Of a stretch of 64,000 nt of DNA, positions 25,041-32,478 are shown in pieces (within the stretch, counting starts at the first letter, position 1; each line of letters starts with the position of its first letter). Position numbers and translations under genes: made by a program. The stretch spans positions 62,001 to 126,000 of the forward strand of contig JAFKFH010000018.1 in assembly GCA_017307375.1 (NCBI GenBank), read 5' to 3'. The notes beneath the pieces are model-generated. The model did no database searches. It was not told the origin of the DNA and saw nothing but the letters and a program-made list of their open reading frames with translations. This stretch comes from Alphaproteobacteria bacterium (GTDB taxonomy: Bacteria; Pseudomonadota; Alphaproteobacteria; Ferrovibrionales; Ferrovibrionaceae).

Positions 25041-25823
25041 TCAGGCGGCCGGGTTCATCTGCCGGACCAGCGCGTTCGCGCTGGCCCCTTCGAGGGCCAG
25101 GCCATAGCCGACCTCGCGGACGATCCGCTCCTTCAGCGGCTGGATGAAATGGATGCGGGTGTTGCGCCGCGTGACCTCGGGCTGCCGCAGACAGCGTGCG
25201 GCCAGTTCGCGGGCGGCGCGCACCGCCTGCCCGTCCTCGACCAGGACGTTCACCACGCCCCAGGCGGCGGCGGTCTCGGCGCTGACCGGCGCCGGATCGA
25301 GCAGGAACGAAGCGGCGCGGCCGGCACCGGCGCGATAGGACCAGGTGGTGAAGATGCCGTCGCCGGGGACGATGCCGCCGGCAAAATGCGGCAGATCGGC
25401 AAAGCTCGCCCCCCTGCCCGCCACGATCACGTCGGCGAGCAGGGCGTATTCGGTATGGACATGCGCCCGGCCCTCGATCGCCGCGATCATCGGCACGCGG
25501 ATGTTGGCGAGGTTTTCGAGGATCTGGGTGCCCTCGTCATGCACCTTCGACCAGATATCGGCGTCGCCGACCTTGCCGAAGCTGCCGAAATCGATCTCGG
25601 CCATCCAGTCGCCGATGCCGGTCAGGATGACGACCTTGTTGGCCCGGTCGCGGCCGATCGCGTAGAACGCGTCGACGAACTGGTCGTGGTCGCCGGCGTC
25701 GAACCGGATCGGCCCGCCGCCGGTATGCATCTCGACGAGCAGGACGCCCTGGTCGTCGCGGCTCATGCGCAGGTGGTCGTACTGCCCGAAATAGTCCGGG
25801 GCCGGGTTGTTCGTGGTGCTCAT
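25041..25823 (-). CDS. Crotonase superfamily hydrolase, 6-oxocamphor hydrolase-like
   Basis: 260 residues. The chain follows 6-oxocamphor hydrolase closely: the start YFGQYDHLRM, then ANKVVILTGIGDW, EIDFGSFG, the block VPMIAAIEG, and LPHFAGGIVPGDG. In the camphor enzyme, the His and Asp of the PHF...PGDG segment serve catalysis in cleaving a cyclic beta-diketone. It is therefore more likely a C-C bond hydrolase than an enoyl-CoA hydratase. ATG 25823 is 128 bases from the divergent LysR gene. The substrate is unknown; camphor itself is not implied. Confidence 0.78.
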   Translation of the reverse strand: MSTTNNPAPDYFGQYDHLRMSRDDQGVLLVEMHTGGGPIRFDAGDHDQFVDAFYAIGRDRANKVVILTGIGDWMAEIDFGSFGKVGDADIWSKVHDEGTQILENLANIRVPMIAAIEGRAHVHTEYALLADVIVAGRGASFADLPHFAGGIVPGDGIFTTWSYRAGAGRAASFLLDPAPVSAETAAAWGVVNVLVEDGQAVRAARELAARCLRQPEVTRRNTRIHFIQPLKERIVREVGYGLALEGASANALVRQMNPAA

Positions 25824-25943
25824 GATCGTCGCGCGCCTCGCGGCGCGGCTCCTTGTTGCGACCGTGCGGCGGACCGTCCGGGCCGCCGTGCGCCCAAGGT
25901 GCCCCATTCACCCGGCTTGATGTATGCCCAGCGAATTCATATC

Positions 25944-25966
25944 ATTCATACATGAAACGTATGAAT
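25944..25966 (+). promoter_or_regulatory. LysR-type operator overlapping the regulator's start codon
   Basis: ATTCATAC-N7-GTATGAAT is a perfect eight-base inverted repeat and contains the T-N11-A core of LysR boxes. A further half-site, ATTCATAT, precedes it at 25935-25942. The repeat covers both possible ATG starts of the LysR gene (25952 and 25961), so binding would block transcription of the regulator directly. It can also act on the divergent crotonase-like operon. Confidence 0.62.
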
Positions 25967-26869
25967 ACCCTCGACCTCATCGCCCCGATCCGGACGTTCG
26001 TGCGCGTGGTCGAGACCGGCAGCTTTACCGCGGTGGCGGCCGAGCAGAATACGACGCAGCCGACGATCAGCCGCCAGATCGCCGGGCTGGAGGACCATCT
26101 CGGCACCCGCCTGCTGACCCGCACCACCCGGGCACTGGCCCCGACCGACGACGGCCGGACCTTCTACGACCACGCCTTGCGGGTTCTAGAAGCGGTTGCC
26201 GAGGCGGAAGGCGTGGTCGGGCGCCGCCGCGGCCGGCCGTCGGGCCTGCTGCGCCTGGCGACGCCGGTGGTGTTCGGGCGCCTGCATGTCGTGCCGCGCC
26301 TGCCCGCCTTCCTCGCCCGCCACCCGGAGGTCGCGGTGGACCTGATCATGAGCGACGGTTTCGTCGATCTGGTCGAACAGGGCATCGACGTCGCCATCCG
26401 CGTCGGCGAAGTGACCGACCCGGGCCTGATCGTCCGGCGCATCGGCATGGTCCGCCGCGTCACCGTCGCCACGTCCGCCTATCTCCGGCGGCGGCACGCC
26501 CCGGCCTGCCCCGCCGATCTCGCCGACCACGACTGCATCGTCTATACGCGGCTGGCGACCGGCAACCGCTGGACGTTCGAGGGGCCGAAGGGGCCGGTCA
26601 CGGTCGACGTGGCGGGCCGGTTCAGGGCCGACAATTCGGAGGCGGTGCGCGACGGCGTGCTCGGCGGTCTCGGCATCGCCGTCATTCCCGCCTTCGCCTT
26701 CACCGACGAGATCGCAACCGGGGCGGTCCAGGTGCTGCTGAAGGAATTCGAGCCGCGGCCGTTGCCGATGCACGCCGTCCATCCGTCGCGCCGCTTCGTG
26801 CCGATGAAGGTGCGCGCCATCGTCGACTATCTGGCCGACGAGTTCGCCCGCGATCCGCTGATGTCATGA
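25952..26869 (+). CDS. LysR family transcriptional regulator
   Basis: 305 residues from ATG 25952; ATG 25961 is equally possible and gives the more usual spacing to the helix-turn-helix. The DNA-binding domain (about 10-65) contains GSFTAVAAEQNTTQPTISRQI, and the co-inducer-binding domain fills the rest. It lies divergently from the crotonase-like gene and probably senses a substrate or product of that enzyme. The operator overlaps its own start. Confidence 0.9.
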   Translation: MKRMNTLDLIAPIRTFVRVVETGSFTAVAAEQNTTQPTISRQIAGLEDHLGTRLLTRTTRALAPTDDGRTFYDHALRVLEAVAEAEGVVGRRRGRPSGLLRLATPVVFGRLHVVPRLPAFLARHPEVAVDLIMSDGFVDLVEQGIDVAIRVGEVTDPGLIVRRIGMVRRVTVATSAYLRRRHAPACPADLADHDCIVYTRLATGNRWTFEGPKGPVTVDVAGRFRADNSEAVRDGVLGGLGIAVIPAFAFTDEIATGAVQVLLKEFEPRPLPMHAVHPSRRFVPMKVRAIVDYLADEFARDPLMS

Positions 26870-26903
26870 CACGCGGTCTGAGGTGCCCGCCGATGCCGGT
26901 CGT

Positions 26904-27503
26904 TCACGCGCCGCGCCCCTTGCGGGGCCGCGCGACCAACCCCGCGATCAACCCTTCCGCCGCCCGCATCAGCTGCCGCCGGTCGCCATAGACCCGTTCC
27001 ATCACCGCGATGCCGCGGGTGAAGGTGACGACCACCAGCGCGGCCTGGGCCGGGTCGACGGTCAGTTGCCGGCGCACCGCCGGGCGCGACAGCGCGGCCG
27101 CGACCGCGGCGGTCATGCCGTCGAGCAGGTCGCGCAGCCGGGCCTGGATCGTCGCGCTGGCCAGACTGCCGTCGGCCGCGGTCTTCGTCGTCAGGCAGCC
27201 GCGCGGCGGTGCGCCGGCCGTCATGTTGGCGATGATCGTCTCGAAGAAGCGCGCCAGTATCCGGCCGGCATCGTCGCCCTCGAGACTGGCGCGGCAGAGG
27301 TCGAGCAGGCCCGCGGCATAGCGGTCGTAGGCGCGCAGGAAGATCGCTTCCTTGTCGCCATAGGCATTGTAGAGTGAACCGCGCTGCACCCCGGTCGCCG
27401 CGGCCAGATCCGGCATCGAGGTCGCGGCCACGCCCTGGCGCCAGAACAACGCCAGCGCCTCGGCCAGTACCGTTTCCTCATCGAACTGCCTGACGCCCGC
27501 CAC
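26904..27503 (-). CDS. TetR/AcrR family transcriptional regulator
   Basis: 199 residues from GTG 27503, chosen because GGAGG stands five bases before it; a GTG at 27515 has no site. The helix-turn-helix is at about 20-60 (TSMPDLAAATGVQRGSLYNAYGDKE). The C-terminal ligand domain resembles the TetR_C group found with efflux genes (PRGCLTTKTAAD). It is divergent from the MFS gene and most likely represses it, with a small inducer releasing the block. Confidence 0.9.
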   Translation of the reverse strand: MAGVRQFDEETVLAEALALFWRQGVAATSMPDLAAATGVQRGSLYNAYGDKEAIFLRAYDRYAAGLLDLCRASLEGDDAGRILARFFETIIANMTAGAPPRGCLTTKTAADGSLASATIQARLRDLLDGMTAAVAAALSRPAVRRQLTVDPAQAALVVVTFTRGIAVMERVYGDRRQLMRAAEGLIAGLVARPRKGRGA

Positions 27504-27524
27504 CCGGACCTCCACCCAACATTC

Positions 27525-27540
27525 TTGACAATACCGTCAA
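27525..27540. promoter_or_regulatory. Inverted repeat between TetR and MFS genes
   Basis: TTGAC-AATACC-GTCAA is a perfect five-base inverted repeat midway between the divergent TetR and MFS genes. Two further TGACA copies follow at about 27544 and 27553. The layout is typical for a TetR operator controlling both promoters. Confidence 0.55.
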
Positions 27541-27591
27541 ACATGACAACCCTGACAAAGATGGCGGAAAAACCGCGCTGAGGCGAGAGCG

Positions 27592-28785
27592 ATGATGGCC
27601 CCGGAGACCAGGCACGAATTCCGCCGCGAACTGCTGGTGGCGCTGGGGCTGTCGATCGGCGCGGCGGTGGCGCTGGGGCTGTCGCGCTTCGCCTATGGCC
27701 TGCTGCTGCCGCCGATGCGCAGCGATCTCGGCTGGAGCTATGTCGAGGCCGGGGCGCTCAACACCGCGAACGGCGCCGGTTATATCGTCGGCGCGCTGCT
27801 GTCGGCCTGGGCCGCCGGCCGCTGGGGCGCCCGGGCCGGCTTTCTGGCCGGCTTCGCGGTCAGCGTGCTGATCCTGTTCGCGACCGCGGCCACGACGAGC
27901 TTTACCGCCCTGTTCGCGCTGCGCACGCTGGGCGGCGTCGCGACGGCGCTGACCTTCATTCTCGGCGCGGGTCTCGCCGCCGCGATCTGCCCGTCCCAGG
28001 ATCCGCGCCGGCGCAGCACGCTGATGGGCCTCTATGTCGCGGGCGTCGGCCTCGGCACGGTGGCCGCCGGCGTCGCGATCCCGCTGATCCTCGGCGACGA
28101 CGCGCGGCGCTGGCCGGCGGGCTGGATCGTGCTGGGCATTCTCGCCACCGCCGGGCTGCCGCTCGCCTGGTGGGCGTCGCGCGCGGTGCCGGTGGCGGCC
28201 GGGCGCGGCAGCGCGCTGCTGCAGGCGGCGGAATTGCGCCGGCTCGCCCCGACCTTCCTGGCCTATGGCCTGTTCGGCGCCGGCTATGTCGGCTACATGA
28301 CCTTCATCATCGCGCTATTGCGCAACCAGGGCGGCAGCGGCGCGCAGATGGCGTGGTTCTGGTTCGTGCTGGGGCTGATGTCGGCGGTGTCGACCATGCT
28401 GTGGGGCCGGGCGCTCGGCGCGCTGCACGAAGGCCGCGGCCCGGCCCTGGTCTTTGCCATCGCCACGCTCGGCACCCTGCCGGTGCTGCTCGCCACCGGG
28501 CCGGTCGCGATGTTCGCCTCGGCCTTCCTGTTCGGCGGCAGTTTCCTGGCCGGCCCGGCGGCGGTCGCGATCGTCGCCCAGCGCCAGCTGCCGCCGGCGG
28601 CGTGGACCGCGGCGATTTCGCTGCTGACCGTCGGCTTCGCCTTCGGCCAGGCGGTCGGGCCGATCCTGGCCGGCGCGATTTCGGACGCCACCGGCAACAT
28701 CGCCGCGGGGTTCTGGGTGTCGCCGGCGCTGCTGGGGCTTGCCGCCTGCGCCAGCCTGATGCAGCGGTCGTCGGCAAAGGGCTGA
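27592..28785 (+). CDS. YbfB/YjiJ family MFS transporter
   Basis: 397 residues with twelve membrane segments. The opening LGLSRFAYGLLLPPMRSDLGWSY, given here in parts as SRFAYGLLLPPM and LGWSYVEAG, is the signature of the YbfB/YjiJ branch of the major facilitator superfamily. Such carriers export drugs, acids or sugars from the cytoplasm. ATG 27592 (or 27595) follows GAGGCGAGAG. The divergent TetR gene and the operator between them suggest inducible efflux. Confidence 0.9.
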   Translation: MMAPETRHEFRRELLVALGLSIGAAVALGLSRFAYGLLLPPMRSDLGWSYVEAGALNTANGAGYIVGALLSAWAAGRWGARAGFLAGFAVSVLILFATAATTSFTALFALRTLGGVATALTFILGAGLAAAICPSQDPRRRSTLMGLYVAGVGLGTVAAGVAIPLILGDDARRWPAGWIVLGILATAGLPLAWWASRAVPVAAGRGSALLQAAELRRLAPTFLAYGLFGAGYVGYMTFIIALLRNQGGSGAQMAWFWFVLGLMSAVSTMLWGRALGALHEGRGPALVFAIATLGTLPVLLATGPVAMFASAFLFGGSFLAGPAAVAIVAQRQLPPAAWTAAISLLTVGFAFGQAVGPILAGAISDATGNIAAGFWVSPALLGLAACASLMQRSSAKG

Positions 28786-28809
28786 ACGGCAACCGGCCGC
28801 CGGCGATCG

Positions 28810-29676
28810 TCAGTCGGCGGCGGGCAGGCCGTCGCGCAGCACGGCGATCGCCGCGTCGACCACACGGCCGCGCCGGTCGCGGGCATAAAGGCCGTATTGC
28901 ACGGCAAGCACCGCGGGCAAGCCGGCATCGGGCCGCAGCACCCGCATCGTGCCCGGCCGGATCGCATCGCGCGGCAGCAGGCCGATGCCCAGGCCGCATT
29001 CGATCCCGGCCTGCAGCGCGGTCAGGCTCTGACTGGTCAGGACGATACGATAGGCGCGCCCGCCGGCGGCCAGCGCCTCGACCATCCGGCGACGCCACGG
29101 GCAGGTCGCGCCGAAGGCGGCAAGGTCGAGCGGCTGCCGCGGATCCGGCACCCGGTCGGCCGCCCCGACCCAGAGCAGTTCGACGTTCCAGGTGAACAGC
29201 GCATCGCCGGCCACGACCGAGGTCGGGGCGATCATCAGGTCGAGATCGCCATCATCCCAGGTGCGGCCGAGCGCCACGCTGTGCTCGACCGTCACGTCCA
29301 GGGCAAGATCGGGAAAGGCACGGCGCAGGCGGCCGAGTGCCGACGGCAGGGTCGAGGTGGAAAGCTCCTCGGCCAGACCCACGCGCACCGCGCCCGAGAG
29401 TCCGGCAAGGCTGAAGCGCGCCGCGGCTTCGTCGCCAAGGGCCAGCATGCGGACGGCATAACCGAGGAACAGCTCGCCATCCGCGGTCGTCACCACGCCG
29501 CGTCCGGTGCGCTGGAACAGGCGGCGGCCGAGCATGTCCTCCAGCCGCCGGATCTGCATGCTCACCGCCGATTGCGCCCGGCCGGCCTGCGCGGCGACCC
29601 GGCTGAGGCTGCCCTGCCGGCAGACGGCGACGTAAAGCCGGAGGAGGTCGAGGCTGATCTGGTCCGATATCATCAT
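28810..29676 (-). CDS. LysR family transcriptional regulator
   Basis: 288 residues from ATG 29676 (29673 is also possible; AGGAA is next to both). The helix-turn-helix is at about 8-55 (GSLSRVAAQAGRAQSAVSMQI), followed by the substrate-binding domain. Its subfamily (DLLRLYVAVCRQGSLSRVA, CPWRRRMVEAL) resembles regulators of redox or efflux genes. It is divergent from the quinone oxidoreductase gene, with a palindrome between them, and probably controls it. Confidence 0.88.
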   Translation of the reverse strand: MMISDQISLDLLRLYVAVCRQGSLSRVAAQAGRAQSAVSMQIRRLEDMLGRRLFQRTGRGVVTTADGELFLGYAVRMLALGDEAAARFSLAGLSGAVRVGLAEELSTSTLPSALGRLRRAFPDLALDVTVEHSVALGRTWDDGDLDLMIAPTSVVAGDALFTWNVELLWVGAADRVPDPRQPLDLAAFGATCPWRRRMVEALAAGGRAYRIVLTSQSLTALQAGIECGLGIGLLPRDAIRPGTMRVLRPDAGLPAVLAVQYGLYARDRRGRVVDAAIAVLRDGLPAAD

Positions 29677-29694
29677 TTCCTGATGTCTGATCTC

Positions 29695-29706
29695 ACTGAT
29701 ATCAGT
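29695..29706. promoter_or_regulatory. Palindrome ACTGATATCAGT between LysR and oxidoreductase genes
   Basis: A perfect 12-base palindrome 19 bases upstream of the LysR start, accompanied by related GATATCATCA and CTGATGTCTGATC elements between it and the start codon. The cluster sits in the 92-base divergent promoter region and is the best operator candidate for the LysR regulator. Confidence 0.5.
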
Positions 29707-29768
29707 CTGCATGAATAGCTTCGGATCCACTATCTCGGCCGTCATCGGCAGAGAAGGAGGAATTTCCG

Positions 29769-30743
29769 ATGCAGGCAATCCGCGTCCACCGCCATGGCGG
29801 CCCCGAGGTCATGACGCTCGACGATGTCGCGGCCGGCCCGCCGCGCGCCGGCGAGGTCCGCGTGCGTCACCGCGCGATCGGGGTCAATTTCGTCGACACC
29901 TATTTTCGCAGCGGCGCCTATGCCCCGCCGGCCCTGCCGTTCATTCCGGGCAACGAGGCCGCCGGCGAGATCCTGGAGGTCGGCGCCGGGGTCGAAGATT
30001 TTGCGCCGGGGGATCGCGTCGCCTATGTCGCGGTGCTCGGCGCCTATGCCGAGGCGCGCAATGTCGACGCGCGCCTCGTCGTCCGCCTGCCGCACGCCAT
30101 CGGTTTCGAGCAGGCCGCGACGATGATGCTGAAGGGGCTCACGGCACATTATCTGCTGCACCGGACGTTCAGCGTTGGCGCCGGGCATACGGTCCTGATC
30201 CACGCCGCCGCCGGCGGCCTCGGCCTGATCCTGACGCAGTGGGCCAGGCATCTGGGCGCGCGCGTGATCGGCACCGTCGGCTCGGCCGCCAAGGCCAGGC
30301 TGGTCCAAGCCCGCGGCGCCGACCATGTGATCGACTACGAACGGGAGGATTTCGCGGCCCGCATCCGCGAGATCACCGGCGGCAGGGGCGTCGACGTCGT
30401 CTATGACGGGGTCGGCCGCAAGACCTTCGCCGGCTCGCTCGCCTCATTGCGGCCGCTCGGGCTGCTGGTCAGCCATGGCGCCGCATCCGGCCCGGTCGAG
30501 CCGTTCGACATCGCGCTGCTGATGCAGAAGGGGTCGCTCTATGCGACCTCGCCGCAGCTCTTCACCCATCTGGAGAACCGGGAGGACGTGGTGGCGATGA
30601 GCCGGCATCTGTTCGATGTGGTTGCCAGCGGGGCAGTGCGCATGACGATCGAAGCCAGCCTGCCGCTGTCCGAGGCCGCCGAGGCGCACCGGCTGCTCGA
30701 AGGGCGGGCGACATCGGGTGCCATGGTGCTGATACCCGACTGA
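29769..30743 (+). CDS. NADPH:quinone oxidoreductase (zeta-crystallin-like)
   Basis: 324 residues of the medium-chain dehydrogenase/reductase family, zinc-less type. The NADPH-binding segment AAAGGLGLILTQWA is near residues 147-160, and the N-terminal GroES-like domain has GVNFVDTYFRSGAY. These cytoplasmic enzymes reduce quinones or enones by one or two electrons. AGAAGGAGG stands nine bases before ATG 29769. Control by the divergent LysR gene is likely. Confidence 0.92.
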   Translation: MQAIRVHRHGGPEVMTLDDVAAGPPRAGEVRVRHRAIGVNFVDTYFRSGAYAPPALPFIPGNEAAGEILEVGAGVEDFAPGDRVAYVAVLGAYAEARNVDARLVVRLPHAIGFEQAATMMLKGLTAHYLLHRTFSVGAGHTVLIHAAAGGLGLILTQWARHLGARVIGTVGSAAKARLVQARGADHVIDYEREDFAARIREITGGRGVDVVYDGVGRKTFAGSLASLRPLGLLVSHGAASGPVEPFDIALLMQKGSLYATSPQLFTHLENREDVVAMSRHLFDVVASGAVRMTIEASLPLSEAAEAHRLLEGRATSGAMVLIPD

Positions 30744-30935
30744 TCGCCGGCGACGGCCGGCAACATTCGAATACCTATAATAGTGGTGGTTATGTAAAGT
30801 TATTATCTTACTTGAGTGAAATAAAACACGCCTCGTTTTACCTATTGAACGCAGCAATGAAAAGATCATGCCACAGTTTGTTGTGCGGCGCTTTGTCATC
30901 TGATCAAAAGGAGGAAACCACCCAATCTTAGACAC
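30744..30935 (+). other. AT-rich leader of the diguanylate cyclase gene
   Basis: About 190 bases without a gene. The middle (30770-30890) is far richer in A and T than its neighbours and contains several TATAAT-like words. It probably holds the cyclase promoter and an untranslated leader. The sequence AAGGAGG at about 30908-30914 is the only ribosome-binding site and lies far from the ATG. Confidence 0.45.
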
Positions 30936-32429
30936 ATGCATCGCAACCTTCGCTTTCTCTTGCTCTTCTCCGCGATGGTCGCGGTAACGGTGTCCGGAAC
31001 GCTGATCGTCGTTGTCGGGGACTATCTCGCAACACTTGATTACCACCATCGTGTGGCCACCAGCATGGCCCAGGTGATCGACGTCCATCTGCGGCGGCTG
31101 ACGCAAGGTGCGGAAATCGCGCTGAAACGCACCGTCGAGCTGGCATCGGCCGCCGGCGGCAGCGCCGGGCTGCACGACCAGGAGGCGTGGCGGCAGATCC
31201 GCGACTATCTCGATCCGGTCACCGGCGGCGACACCATCTGGATCGTGGATCGCGACGGCAAGGTGGTGCTCGATTCATCGTCGTTTCCCGGCAGCGGGGC
31301 CCGCGTGGCCGATCGGGCCTATTTCGCGGCCGGCCGGCAGGACACGGGGGTGTTCGTCGGCCCGGCGATCCGCTCGCGCCTGACCGACCGGATCGTCATC
31401 ACCTTGACCCGCGGGCTGCGGGACGCCGAAGGCCGGTTCGACGGGGTCGCCGGCATCAACATCGATGCCGACTGGCTGCTCTCCTTCTATGCGCTGCTGC
31501 AGCCGGAGATGAAGGCCGAGATCGCGGTCTTCCGCCGCGACGGCAGCACGGTCATCAACAATCGCGACCTCATGGCGATGATCGACCCGGCGGCCGACCC
31601 GGTCCCCCTGTGGTATCATGGGGGATCGATGCCGCCGGCCGGCCTTCTCGCCGATTTCGATCCCGACGCACATCTGGTGGCGCGCGCGGAAGTCGAGGGC
31701 TACGACCTGGAAGTCGTCGTCCGCCTCGACCGCGGCGAGGCACTGGCGCGCTGGCAGGTGCGCACCCGGAACAACGCCATCGTCGCGGCATTGGGCGGCA
31801 TGACGCTCGCCGCCGTGGTGCTGCTGGGCATACGATCGTTCGAGCGCGAGCGCGCAGCACTCGCCGCGGCCAGGGAGGCGTCGGCCGAACTGGCGCTCGC
31901 CCGGCACGATGCGCTGACCGGCCTGGCCAGCCGCGGCCTGTTCCTGGAACTGGCGAACGCGGCGGCGGCGCATGCCGCGGGACAGGGCGATCATGTCGCG
32001 GCGCTCTACATCGACCTCGACGGCTTCAAGCTGGTCAATGACCGCTTCGGTCACGATCGCGGCGACGCGGTACTGATCGAGGCCGCGCGCGTCATCGACG
32101 GGGCGATCCGCAGCGCCGATATCGCCGGCCGGATCGGCGGCGACGAATTCGTCGTCTGCCTGATCGGCCCGGCGGCCGCGATCGGCCGGGCGATGCAACA
32201 CGCCGCCGAGCGCATCCAGGCCGGCGTCGCCGGCATCGGCGACGGCGTCGCCTGCAGCATCGGCATGGCCAGCGCCGCGGCCGACCGGGTCGACCTGCCG
32301 GCACTGCTGCGTCAGGCCGACGAGGCGATGCGCGAGGCCAAGGCCCAGGGCAAGAACCGGATCGTCATGGCCCCCCCCCCCGGCGGCACGGCACCGCAGA
32401 GACGAGACGGGCAAGGCCGGCGACCATAG
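30936..32429 (+). CDS. Diguanylate cyclase with periplasmic Cache sensor
   Basis: 497 residues. Two membrane helices (about 5-28 and 273-292) flank a periplasmic dCache/PDC domain with DSSSFPGSGARVADRAYF. The GGDEF domain follows (about 318-480). The active site GGDEF is intact at 401-405 and the product-inhibition site RSAD lies at 392-395, exactly five residues ahead. It should make cyclic di-GMP in response to an external small molecule. The nearest Shine-Dalgarno sequence (AAGGAGG) is 21 bases from the ATG, an odd distance. Near the 3' end there is a run of 11 C. Confidence 0.92.
   Translation: MHRNLRFLLLFSAMVAVTVSGTLIVVVGDYLATLDYHHRVATSMAQVIDVHLRRLTQGAEIALKRTVELASAAGGSAGLHDQEAWRQIRDYLDPVTGGDTIWIVDRDGKVVLDSSSFPGSGARVADRAYFAAGRQDTGVFVGPAIRSRLTDRIVITLTRGLRDAEGRFDGVAGINIDADWLLSFYALLQPEMKAEIAVFRRDGSTVINNRDLMAMIDPAADPVPLWYHGGSMPPAGLLADFDPDAHLVARAEVEGYDLEVVVRLDRGEALARWQVRTRNNAIVAALGGMTLAAVVLLGIRSFERERAALAAAREASAELALARHDALTGLASRGLFLELANAAAAHAAGQGDHVAALYIDLDGFKLVNDRFGHDRGDAVLIEAARVIDGAIRSADIAGRIGGDEFVVCLIGPAAAIGRAMQHAAERIQAGVAGIGDGVACSIGMASAAADRVDLPALLRQADEAMREAKAQGKNRIVMAPPPGGTAPQRRDGQGRRP
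32369..32381 (+). repeat. Run of 11 C in the GGDEF gene
   Basis: A homopolymer of 11 C (32371-32381) encodes part of Ala-Pro-Pro-Pro near the C-terminus. Runs of this length are prone to slippage. Frame changes would alter only the last 15 or so residues, after the GGDEF domain. Confidence 0.8.
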
Positions 32430-32478
32430 CCCCCGGTGAAGCCGCAGCTACCCACCCCTACGATCGCCTGCATCACGC

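Noticed and set aside
30744-30935. AT-rich stretch as an inserted mobile element
   Set aside because: No terminal repeats, target duplication or gene remnants. It is more simply a promoter and leader.
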